Origin: Streptomyces sp. NBC_01381
GTDB lineage: Bacteria > Actinomycetota > Actinomycetes > Streptomycetales > Streptomycetaceae
Assembly: GCF_026340305.1 (NCBI RefSeq)
Contig: NZ_JAPEPI010000002.1
Span: 2,294,001-2,358,000 of the forward strand
DNA length: 64,000 nt
Direction of reading: 5' to 3'
The position numbers were made by a program, and so were the translations under genes. This document shows, piece after piece, positions 25,228 to 34,750 of the stretch; position 1 is the stretch's first letter, and every line of letters begins with the position of its first letter. The notes under the pieces were generated by a model that saw only the letters and a program-made list of their open reading frames with translations, ran no database searches and was not told where the DNA came from.

Positions 25228-26837
25228 ACTCCCGCGTCGACCATCGGACGCGGCTTCGGGATCTGAGCCCTGTCCCCGTACATCCACTGCGACAGCGCCA
25301 CCCGCAGCCGCTCCGCCCGCCGTACCCGTCTGCGGACCCCGTGCTCGTCCGTGTCCGGCAGTGCTTCGAGCGGGGTGGGCTGTTCGTGCTGGGTCAGTCG
25401 GTGCAACTCGCCTTGTTCCAGGGGTTCGTGGATCTCCACGAACTCGCCGTGCGGCAGTCGCCGTATCCGGCCCGTCTCCCTGCCGTGCAGCACCTTGTCG
25501 TGGTCCCGTCGCTGGAGCCCGAGGCAGATCCGTCGCGTGACCACGAACGCGATCACCGGGCCCGCGAAAAGGGCCACGCGCACGAACCAGGTGACGGCGT
25601 TCAGGGAGAGATGGAAGCGCGTCGCCCAGATGTCGTTGCCGCCGCCGATCAGCGCCACGAAGAAGATGGTGAGCCAGGCGACGCCAAGTCCCGTGCGCAC
25701 CGGGCGGTTTCGGGGGCGGTCCAGGAGGTGGTGTTCGCGGTGGTCGCCGGTGATCCACGCCTCGATGAACGGATACACGCCGATCATGAGCAGGATCAGA
25801 GGGAACACGATGAAGGGGATGAACACGCCCAGGGCCAGGGTGTGGCCCCACAGGGTGATCTCCCAGCCGGGCATCACGCGGACGAGGCCCTCCGCGAAGC
25901 CCAGGTACCAGTCGGGCTGTGCGCCCGTGGAGACCTGGTCGGCGCGGTAAGGGCCGTACGACCAGACCGGGTTGATGGACGCGATCGCCGCGATCACCGT
26001 CACGACACCGAAGACCAGGAAGAAGAATCCGCCCGCCTTGGCGAGATACACGGGGAAGAACGGCGCGCCCACGACGTTGCGTTCGGTCTTTCCGGGGCCG
26101 GGGAACTGGGTGTGCTTGTGGTAGACGACGAGGATCAGGTGCGTCACGACCAGCGCCGCCATGATGCCGGGCAGCAACAGGACGTGGATGGAGTAGAAGC
26201 GGGCCACGATGTCGTCGCCGGGGAATTCACCGCCGAAGAGGAAGAACGAGAGATACGTTCCGACGACCGGTATGGAGAGGAGCGCGCCCTCGACGAAACG
26301 CAGCCCCGTACCGGACAGCAGGTCGTCCGGGAGTGAATAGCCCAACAGGCCTTCGAACAGGGCGAGTACGAGCAGCAGCCAGCCGAACACCCAGTTCAGC
26401 TCGCGGGGTTTGCGGAACGACCCCGTGAAGAAGTGCCGCATCATGTGGACCAGCATGGCGGCGACGAAGATCAGCGCGGCCCAGTGGTGAATCTGCCGGA
26501 TGAGCAGTCCGCCGCGTACGTCGAAGCTGATGTCGAGCGTCGATGCGTACGCCTCCGACATCCGGACCCCGTTCAGCGGGAGGTAACTGCCGTGGTAATC
26601 CACCTCGTTCATCGACGGGTGGAAGAACAGGGTCAGATAGATGCCGGTGATGATCAGGATGATGAACGTGTAGAGACAGATCTCGCCCAGCAGGAACGAC
26701 CAGTGGTCGGGGAAGACCTTGCGGAGATATTTGCGGCTGATTCCGTAGACGCCGAGCCGTCCGTCGGCCCAGTCGGCGACGCGTTCGCCTCCCGTTGCCC
26801 GCTGCTCGGTCCGTTTCGGGGTGGTGCTCTCGGACAT
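25152..26837 (-). CDS. Orphan cytochrome b subunit (QcrB paralogue) of the bc1-aa3 complex type
   Basis: A 561-residue membrane protein with eight or more helices. Heme-ligand histidines lie in RQIHHWAAL and MMRHF (about residues 110-130) and in FYSIHVLLLPG and LVVTHLIL (about 215-240). The quinol-site motif is PDWY (near 308), as in actinobacteria, followed by a C-terminal hydrophilic extension of about 130 residues. The usual qcrC and qcrA partners and cytochrome oxidase genes are absent, so this is a second, isolated copy. GGAGG precedes the ATG by 6 bases. It may replace the main subunit under certain conditions (inference). Confidence 0.93.
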   Translation of the reverse strand: MSESTTPKRTEQRATGGERVADWADGRLGVYGISRKYLRKVFPDHWSFLLGEICLYTFIILIITGIYLTLFFHPSMNEVDYHGSYLPLNGVRMSEAYASTLDISFDVRGGLLIRQIHHWAALIFVAAMLVHMMRHFFTGSFRKPRELNWVFGWLLLVLALFEGLLGYSLPDDLLSGTGLRFVEGALLSIPVVGTYLSFFLFGGEFPGDDIVARFYSIHVLLLPGIMAALVVTHLILVVYHKHTQFPGPGKTERNVVGAPFFPVYLAKAGGFFFLVFGVVTVIAAIASINPVWSYGPYRADQVSTGAQPDWYLGFAEGLVRVMPGWEITLWGHTLALGVFIPFIVFPLILLMIGVYPFIEAWITGDHREHHLLDRPRNRPVRTGLGVAWLTIFFVALIGGGNDIWATRFHLSLNAVTWFVRVALFAGPVIAFVVTRRICLGLQRRDHDKVLHGRETGRIRRLPHGEFVEIHEPLEQGELHRLTQHEQPTPLEALPDTDEHGVRRRVRRAERLRVALSQWMYGDRAQIPKPRPMVDAGVQSEEQAPASTTRRPPTAGSSAPRT

Positions 26838-26989
26838 CCCTTGCCTCCCGTGGGCGCTCACACACGGGACGGGCCGGGCGGGCGGAGTGTGACATGCCGG
26901 AGCCGGTGTGTGGCCCATGTCACGGAAGGGCGGGGCGCGTTGGCGCCGAGAGGTGGGGTCGCGAGGCGACGCCGAGAAGTGACGCTGTG

Positions 26990-27022
26990 AAGGGGCGCAC
27001 CGTCCGATCTGGTGCGCCCCTT
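26990..27022 (-). terminator. Hairpin after the Gln-rich small gene
   Basis: A perfect 12-bp stem (26990-27001 with 27011-27022) with a 9-base loop, 28 bases past the stop of the minus-strand gene at 27050. Its symmetry would act on either strand. Confidence 0.7.
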
Positions 27023-27049
27023 CGATCACCCACAGGTTTGACCCGGGGT

Positions 27050-27268
27050 TCAGGCCTGCCGGTCCCTCATCTCCTGCTGGCGCGCCGCGCGGTCCTCAGG
27101 CATACCGCGCTCCGCCTGCTGGCGCTGTCGATCGCTGCGCTGGCCGGCCTGACCGGGCTCCTGCCGCTGACGCTGACCCTGCTGGATGGGGTCCTGCTGG
27201 GGGTTGTTGCCCTGCAGGGGGTTGTTCCCCTGCTCGCGCCGGCGGGCAGATCGCTCTTGCTTACCCAT
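27050..27268 (-). CDS. Small Gln/Arg-rich hydrophilic protein
   Basis: A 72-residue protein made almost entirely of Gln, Arg, Asn, Pro and Glu, beginning MGKQERSARRREQGNNP. It has short repeats of the GNNPQQ type and ends with EDRAARQQEMRDRQA. It is probably disordered and possibly nucleic-acid-binding. No domain is recognised. ATG at 27268 is preferred over GTG at 27277 because GAGGAG then sits 8 bases upstream. A strong hairpin follows it, so it is a monocistronic unit. Confidence 0.75.
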   Translation of the reverse strand: MGKQERSARRREQGNNPLQGNNPQQDPIQQGQRQRQEPGQAGQRSDRQRQQAERGMPEDRAARQQEMRDRQA

Positions 27269-27379
27269 GAGTGTCACTCCTCGTGAGTGTCGGGGGGATG
27301 GGTTCCTTCATCGTGGCACGCGCGGACACTCTGGGCATATCGGACAGTTACGCTGTGCGATCAGGCCTGTTGGAGGGGG

Positions 27380-29503
27380 CTAAGGCTCGTCGCTTTCCGG
27401 CATTCCCCACGCCTCCCGGAACCGTTTCAGGGCGAGCCGTGTCGCCGCCGGGGACAGGGCGAGTTCGCGACGCGCCTCTGCCAGGCGTTGCACGTCCCAT
27501 TCGTTTCCGGCGTCCTTCATGTCGTCGAGGGTGGGGAAGTTCTTGCGGCCGAAGAAGTCGAGGAGGGTGAGCATGAAGTCGCCGTACGCCCCCAACTCGT
27601 CCCACTGGCGCCGGGTTTCGGGTGAGGGGCCGGTGTCCGCCGCGTTCTCCGTCGGCGGTGCGGATGCGTCGATAAGGCGCCGGACGGCGTCGCGTGCGAG
27701 CGCTGTCTGCTCGTCCCCGGGCCGTTCTTGCAGGAGCAGGACGGCCAGGCGGGTGTCGTCCATGCGCTGTGCCCAGTCGGGCGGGTGGTCGGCCCTGGCA
27801 AGGAGGACGCGGAAGCCGGACAGGGTCTCCCTGAGCTCGTCCCAGAGCAGGGCGTGGGCCACCTGGGGCAGTTGATTGCGGCCGCTGCTGGGGATGGTGA
27901 CCATCCGGCGTGTGTAGCGGATCAGGTCTCGTGTGATGCCGCCGGAGAGACAGTGCGCGAGGGCGATGAAAGGGGTGGTCAGGCCGGGGACCCGGTTCTG
28001 GAGTATGGCGTGCGATTCCTCCAGGGTCCGGGGCTCGATATGGACGACGTCGTCCAATGAGCTGTCGATGATGTCCCGGACCGGGAGCCCTCGGCGGACG
28101 AAATCGGCGCCGACGTCCTCGGCGACGGAGATGAGGAAGTAGACGTTCGGAATACCGAAGACCGCCTTTATCTCGGCGAGCAGCGATCGTGCGTCGTCCG
28201 CCGTACCGATGCGGTCGATCTCGTCGATGACGATGAAGATCCGGCCGTTGTCCGCCGCCTTGGCCATGCGTTCCAGCAGGTCCCGGAAATGAACCACCAG
28301 CTCAGGGAAAGTGAGCGTGCGCGAGGAGAGGGTCGTGGTGCGGCCCGCGCCCACGGTTCCGGCGGAAAAGGGCGTAAGACCCGTGGTGGTCGCCAGACTT
28401 GTGCTCTGCGCGGTCCGCAGGAGATAGAGGTAGTTGACGCATTCCTTGAGGAGCGGCGACTTCTTCTGCCACCTCGGCAGCGAGACCAGAATGCCGAGGC
28501 CGAGCAGCGCGAGCGGTACGCGCGTCAGCCACGGGTGGTCCGTCCAGAGCTGCACCGCCGATGCCCAGATGTCATCCCACGTACGCGTCAGCCATCCGGA
28601 GAAGCCGCCGTCAAGGGACCGGTTCATCGCCCGTGCCGCCGGTGCCAGCGCGACGGACAGCAGGACCGCGGCGACGAGAAGCCGGCCCCCGAACGACACC
28701 GCCCCGCGGATCCGCAGCAGGATGTGCTTGCGCAGCTTGATGAGGAAGACGAACGACGAATCGGGCGCCCGCCCGTGCATCGCCAGGAATTGCTCGCACA
28801 CCCGCTGGAACAGCGAGAGCAGGAATTCCTGCGGGACGTAGGCGGAAGGGATTTCCACGGGGACCACGAGATGGTTGTCCGCGCGCCGCTTCTCCGCCAG
28901 GTCCCTGAGGAGAGTGGACTTCCCGACGCCGCGCGGACCGGAGATCGCCAGGGTCCCGCCGGCCATCAACTCCATCTTCGCTTCGAGGCTCTCCTGCTCG
29001 CGGTGCGGAACGACGTACCGCAGATCGTGCACCTCGACGAGCCCCAGAATGTCGGGCGTGACGAGCAGGGTGTTGTGGTCTTCCCCGATCAGGCGTCTGA
29101 GTACAGGACCCACTTGATCCGCGAGCGCGGCCGGCAGGGAATTGCGCCACTGGCGGCGTACGAAAGCGACTTGCCAGCGCAGTGTCACCAGCCAGAGCAG
29201 CAGAAAGAGACGCCTGGCCGATAAGCGCGTGCGTCCGTACTCTTCGACCGCTCGGTCGCGCTGCTCCACGGCGTCCTGGTATTCCTCGTACTCCCCGTAC
29301 CCCGAGGCCAGTACCTCACCGACGACATGCTCCCGGTGGAACTCCGCCGTGACTTTCTCCTCGTCCACGCCCGTCATGTGCTGCTGCGCCAGATAGCCCC
29401 TGAGCACCTTGTCCTCGGCGTGCAGGCGGCTGACGGCGTCCCCGTAGGTCAGCTCGTCCGCAAGCCGGTTCCAGACCGCCTTCGCCGGCTCCGGGTCGTC
29501 CAC
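27380..29503 (-). CDS. KAP-type membrane-anchored P-loop NTPase
   Basis: A 707-residue protein. An N-terminal helical region includes a hydrophobic stretch at about 103-120. Walker A is SGPRGVGKST (about 187-196). Two predicted membrane helices (about 275-295 and 335-352) lie between it and Walker B, IFIVIDEIDRI (about 418-428). Membrane helices inserted between Walker A and Walker B are the hallmark of KAP NTPases. A C-terminal region of about 200 residues is helical. KAP proteins are thought to organise complexes at the inner membrane face, and some relatives occur in phage-defence loci. GTG at 29503 has GGAGG four bases upstream. It has no operon partner. Confidence 0.85.
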   Translation of the reverse strand: MDDPEPAKAVWNRLADELTYGDAVSRLHAEDKVLRGYLAQQHMTGVDEEKVTAEFHREHVVGEVLASGYGEYEEYQDAVEQRDRAVEEYGRTRLSARRLFLLLWLVTLRWQVAFVRRQWRNSLPAALADQVGPVLRRLIGEDHNTLLVTPDILGLVEVHDLRYVVPHREQESLEAKMELMAGGTLAISGPRGVGKSTLLRDLAEKRRADNHLVVPVEIPSAYVPQEFLLSLFQRVCEQFLAMHGRAPDSSFVFLIKLRKHILLRIRGAVSFGGRLLVAAVLLSVALAPAARAMNRSLDGGFSGWLTRTWDDIWASAVQLWTDHPWLTRVPLALLGLGILVSLPRWQKKSPLLKECVNYLYLLRTAQSTSLATTTGLTPFSAGTVGAGRTTTLSSRTLTFPELVVHFRDLLERMAKAADNGRIFIVIDEIDRIGTADDARSLLAEIKAVFGIPNVYFLISVAEDVGADFVRRGLPVRDIIDSSLDDVVHIEPRTLEESHAILQNRVPGLTTPFIALAHCLSGGITRDLIRYTRRMVTIPSSGRNQLPQVAHALLWDELRETLSGFRVLLARADHPPDWAQRMDDTRLAVLLLQERPGDEQTALARDAVRRLIDASAPPTENAADTGPSPETRRQWDELGAYGDFMLTLLDFFGRKNFPTLDDMKDAGNEWDVQRLAEARRELALSPAATRLALKRFREAWGMPESDEP

Positions 29504-29593
29504 CGTGCCTCCGCCGCATCACTCGGACCGTTGCGGCACAGGAACCCCGGTCGCCGCACAAGCCGTGACTGTAAGTCATGCGAGACGGCAGGC

Positions 29594-30160
29594 CTAGCCT
29601 CCATTCCGTGCGGTGGGTGCGTAACGCAGCAGTACCGTGCCCGAGGTGAAGGGCCGTGTCTCCAGGAGGTCCAGGCGGATGTCGGCGGACTCGAAGAGGC
29701 GGGCGCCGGAGCCGACGACCACCGGGAAGACGAACAGCCGGTACTCGTCGACCAGGTCCTCGGCGATCAGTGCGTGGACCAGTCGTGTGCTGCCCGTCGC
29801 CACGATGTCGCGGCCCGGCGCCTCCTTCAGCGCCCGTACCTCCTCGACGAGGGGGCCGCGCAGCACGGTGGAGTTCTCCCAGCCGGGGTCGCCGATCGTG
29901 CGAGAGACGACGTACTTGTCCACCGCGTTCAGATAGCCGGACACCCCGGTGGGGTCGTCCTCCTGGAGTGGCCAGAAGCCGCGGAACGCCTCGAAGGTGT
30001 TGCGGCCGACGAGCAGGGCGTCGGCCGCCGCACGGTGCTCGGCGACGGCGGCCGTGATGTCGGACTGGTCGGTCTCCTTGTCCAGCGGGTCGAACCACCC
30101 CCCGGCCATGTCCATCACGCCGTCCAGCGTGACGTTCTCCGTGACGACGAGCTTGCGCAT
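29594..30160 (-). CDS. Dihydrofolate-reductase-fold protein (RibD C-terminal/YyaP-like)
   Basis: A 188-residue protein of the bacterial bifunctional deaminase-reductase C-terminal family. It begins RKLVVTENVTLDGVMD and has LLVGRNTFEAFRGFWP near residue 50 and VATGSTRLVHALIAEDLVDEYRL near residue 120. These are common NADPH-dependent reductase-like proteins of unknown substrate in Streptomyces. It is not the essential folate enzyme. ATG at 30160 is preceded by GGAGGC; the longer frame to 30220 lacks a ribosome site. Confidence 0.9.
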   Translation of the reverse strand: MRKLVVTENVTLDGVMDMAGGWFDPLDKETDQSDITAAVAEHRAAADALLVGRNTFEAFRGFWPLQEDDPTGVSGYLNAVDKYVVSRTIGDPGWENSTVLRGPLVEEVRALKEAPGRDIVATGSTRLVHALIAEDLVDEYRLFVFPVVVGSGARLFESADIRLDLLETRPFTSGTVLLRYAPTARNGG

Positions 30161-30216
30161 GGGAGCCTCCTGTGACGTGTGCGTCCACAGGGGTAGACCG
30201 CTCCCGTGGCGCCGAA

Positions 30217-31818
<1,602 letters not shown>

Positions 31819-31985
31819 GGGCAGGCCGTTCTTGACAGGGCACGCCCGGCCACGATGGCTCGTGCGGAGGTGCCACGTGACAGGGACAGGGCGCTGTGCG
31901 GGTGCCGTGATCCAACGCGGAGTGGAGAGGACTGTACAACTCCCCTGACACTTACGGGAGTAGCGGTTCACAGATGGGGAGAGGC

Positions 31986-32561
31986 ATGAGCGGGGCGCAG
32001 GGGGACATAACGGTCGGGCAGCTGCTGCTCGCCGAGTATCAGGTCGTCAAGGACGAGCAGAAGGCCCGGATCGGGTTCCGCGACAATCTCCTGTACGTGA
32101 CGCTGGCGGCCGTCGCGGCACTCGTCGCCGCCACCGCACAGACCGAACGGGCCTCGATGCTCCTCGCATTGGGGCCCGTCTGTGTCGTCCTGGGGTGGAC
32201 CTACCTCGTCAACGACGAGAAGATCTCGGCGATCGGCGCCTATGTGCGGGGCGATCTCGGGCCGCGCCTCGCGGAGCTGGCGGCCACGGACGAGAGGGCG
32301 GACTCCGCGGCCCCCGCGCCCCCGGCGGCCTTCGGCTGGGAGACCGCCCATCGCGGTGACGCGCGGCGCCGCTCGCGCAAGGTCATCCAGTGCCTGGTCG
32401 ACCTGGTGGCGTTCTGCGTGGTGCCGCTGGCCGGCCTCGTCGTCTTCTGGGCCGACGGGGAAGGAGGCGGACTGCTGCTCGCCCTTTCGGTGGTGGAGGC
32501 GGCGGCGATCGCGGGCCTGGCCGCCCAAGTGGTGGGGTATGCGCGGCCGTTCGGCAGGTGA
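31986..32561 (+). CDS. Hypothetical four-helix membrane protein
   Basis: A 191-residue protein. A hydrophilic start (about 30 residues, GQLLLAEYQVVKDEQKARIGFRD) precedes two helices (about 36-51 and 58-77). A cytosolic loop of about 50 residues follows, then two more helices (about 136-155 and 160-182). Similar small membrane proteins are widespread in Streptomyces without a known role. ATG at 31986 has GGGGAGAGG directly upstream; an ATG at 31974 is an alternative. It is divergent from the NCS1 transporter. Confidence 0.75.
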   Translation: MSGAQGDITVGQLLLAEYQVVKDEQKARIGFRDNLLYVTLAAVAALVAATAQTERASMLLALGPVCVVLGWTYLVNDEKISAIGAYVRGDLGPRLAELAATDERADSAAPAPPAAFGWETAHRGDARRRSRKVIQCLVDLVAFCVVPLAGLVVFWADGEGGGLLLALSVVEAAAIAGLAAQVVGYARPFGR

Positions 32562-32575
32562 TGACGGGCAGCGCC

Positions 32576-33484
32576 CTACGAGGGCCGTACCGCCGTCACC
32601 AGCCACACCCCCGCCCGCATCCGCACCCCGCTCTCCGTCGCGTACGGACGGAACACGTCCTCCAGAGCGGCCCGCGCCTCGGGAGCCACGGCCCGGCCCG
32701 GCGTGCGCGACAGCATGAAGTCGACCGCGTCCCGCGGGGTTTCGCCCCAGACGGCCTCGATGCTCACGGGCGTCACCGTGACGTCCTTGTAGGCGGCGAG
32801 CGCCTCGTGGATGCGGTCCGGGTCGGAGAGCGAGGCCATCGCGGCACGGGTCGCGAGCGCGTCGGCGGACGGCTGCTCCCCGGGCCCTGCCTCGTCTTCG
32901 AGGAGCTTGCCGAAGAGAGCGAGAGCCCGGGCTTCCTGGCTCGCTTCACTTGTCTCCGCTGCCTGCTCTGCCTCCTCCGCCTCCTCTGCCTTCTCTGTCT
33001 CCCCGACGGGCTGCGGACAGACGAACACGAGCCGTCCGCCGGGCCGCAGCGCACGCCCGATGTTCTCGAACGCGGCCGCGTGATCCGCGAAGAACATCAC
33101 TCCGCCCCGGCTGATCGCCACGTCGTACGCCGCGGCCGGGAAGGCATGGACCTGGGCGTCGGCCAGTTCATACGCCGCGTTGGGGATGCCGTCGGCCGCG
33201 GTGCGGGCCCGGGCGACGTCGAGGAGCGGCGCCGAGATGTCGACGCCGACCGCGTGGCCGTGCGCGGCGCGCCGGGCCGCGACCCGGGTGGTGCCCCCGG
33301 CGCCGCAGCCGATGTCGAGGACACGGTCGCCGGCGCCGATGGCCGCGGCCTCGAAGAGCGTGTCGTTCAGGCCGCCCAGCATCGTGTCGAAGCGCCCGTG
33401 ATGGGCGGCCCAGTGGGTGCCCACATCGCCGTTCCAGGCCTTGACCTGGCGGGAGTTGGCGGCGGCGATCTTCTCCGTGGTCAT
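32576..33484 (-). CDS. Class I SAM-dependent methyltransferase
   Basis: A 302-residue protein with the SAM-binding motif VLDIGCGAGG near residue 59, followed by VGVDIS near 80 and the post-II region ISRGGVMFF near 127. A Glu/Ala-rich insertion (EKAEEAEEAEQAAETSEAS, about 165-185) interrupts the C-terminal half and is probably a surface loop. The acceptor is unknown. ATG at 33484 overlaps the stop of the upstream AhpD-like gene in ATGA, so the two are translated together and may act in one pathway. Confidence 0.9.
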   Translation of the reverse strand: MTTEKIAAANSRQVKAWNGDVGTHWAAHHGRFDTMLGGLNDTLFEAAAIGAGDRVLDIGCGAGGTTRVAARRAAHGHAVGVDISAPLLDVARARTAADGIPNAAYELADAQVHAFPAAAYDVAISRGGVMFFADHAAAFENIGRALRPGGRLVFVCPQPVGETEKAEEAEEAEQAAETSEASQEARALALFGKLLEDEAGPGEQPSADALATRAAMASLSDPDRIHEALAAYKDVTVTPVSIEAVWGETPRDAVDFMLSRTPGRAVAPEARAALEDVFRPYATESGVRMRAGVWLVTAVRPS

Positions 33485-34524
33485 GACGCCTCCCTGGTGA
33501 GGTGGGCGGTGATGCCGCTCTCGATGCGGTCGACGGCGGCGAACGCGCCGTACGAGATCAGATGCACCAGGCAGTGGTCGCTGAACGGCGGCTTCTTCCA
33601 GGCGGCCACGTCCTCGTCCGTGATGCGGTACGGCGCGAGCGCGGCGAGCAGCGCGAGCCGTGCCCCCGGCCGGGACGTGCGGTCCGGCAGCGACTCCCAC
33701 ACCATCGGCGGATGCGCGCCGTCCCACGACGCCAGCGTCTCCTCGACGAGCCGCTGATCGGTATCGTCGAGCAGGCTGGCACCCATCGTCGCCGCCGCAC
33801 GGAGCGCGGCGTACGCGGGACCGACGGGCGACCCCGCGGCCCAATCGGGGCCGGGCAGCGGCTCGTCGAGCAGGGCCAGCGAGTCGCCGGGCGTGACGGT
33901 GCGGCGGACCGCCTTCTGCAGCGAACGCCCGCCGAGCGAGCGCACCACGCGCAGGCGCTGCGCGTTGCACGGCAGCATCCGCTCGGTCATCAGCGACGAC
34001 GCGACACGGTTGATGAAGTGGAAGGTGAGCGCGGTGCCGATGTGCGCGGGGGCGTGGGCGCGCGGGAACGGCGGCGCAAGCTCCGGGGCGCCCGGTGTGC
34101 GGGTGGCCTTGCCCCAGGCGAGCAGCCGCGCCTGGTCCGGGTCATCGGGCTGCTCGCCGCGCAGCACCCGCTCGGCGACACGGTGGTCGCCGGTGGCGTG
34201 CAGCATCACCGTGTGCGCGCTCACGCAGAACGGGCAGCGGTTGGCGAGCGAGACACCGACGGCGACCAGCTCGCGGTCGGTGCGGGTGCTGCCGCCGGGG
34301 GTGCCGTCACCTGGGGTGCCGTCACCGGGCGTGCCGTCGCCCGCGAGCAGGGACTCGCGGAGCAACGCCCAGGTGGCGGTGAACAGTTCGGGTGCCGGGG
34401 AGAGCGCGACGAGCGGCGCGGGCTCCGCGAGGCCGAAATCGACGGCCATCTGCGCGTAGGCGTCGGCGGTCCTGCCGGTCGCGGACTTCGGCAGTACGGG
34501 ATCGGTGTATCGGAAGGTTGCCAT
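33481..34524 (-). CDS. Carboxymuconolactone decarboxylase / AhpD-like protein
   Basis: A 347-residue protein with the AhpD-type redox motif CPFCVSAHTVMLH near residue 99 (CxxC followed by His). The C-terminal half, about 180-340, has no motif I recognise. Just before the core, a run of three GDGTP units and GGSTR (about 63-82) is encoded by near-identical 15-bp repeats. Such proteins reduce peroxides or act as dehydrogenase-coupled thiol oxidoreductases. It is translationally coupled to the methyltransferase. Confidence 0.85.
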   Translation of the reverse strand: MATFRYTDPVLPKSATGRTADAYAQMAVDFGLAEPAPLVALSPAPELFTATWALLRESLLAGDGTPGDGTPGDGTPGGSTRTDRELVAVGVSLANRCPFCVSAHTVMLHATGDHRVAERVLRGEQPDDPDQARLLAWGKATRTPGAPELAPPFPRAHAPAHIGTALTFHFINRVASSLMTERMLPCNAQRLRVVRSLGGRSLQKAVRRTVTPGDSLALLDEPLPGPDWAAGSPVGPAYAALRAAATMGASLLDDTDQRLVEETLASWDGAHPPMVWESLPDRTSRPGARLALLAALAPYRITDEDVAAWKKPPFSDHCLVHLISYGAFAAVDRIESGITAHLTREAS

Positions 34525-34750
34525 GGCATCGAGAGTGCTGGTGCCGGGTGCGTCGGGTCGTCGTACGTCGGAAGGCAGTTGGGAGTACGTCGCCGGGGGC
34601 GGGCGGGGCCGTGACTACTGCGGCGGGAGTAGTGGGGAAGCGGTCTGCTCGGACGACGCCGTTGTCAGTGGGGCCGTTTATGGTTTTGAACACGCGGGGG
34701 AACGCGCGGATGCGCGGCGGGGTGCGGTGGGGGATCGACGGAGGGCGGGG

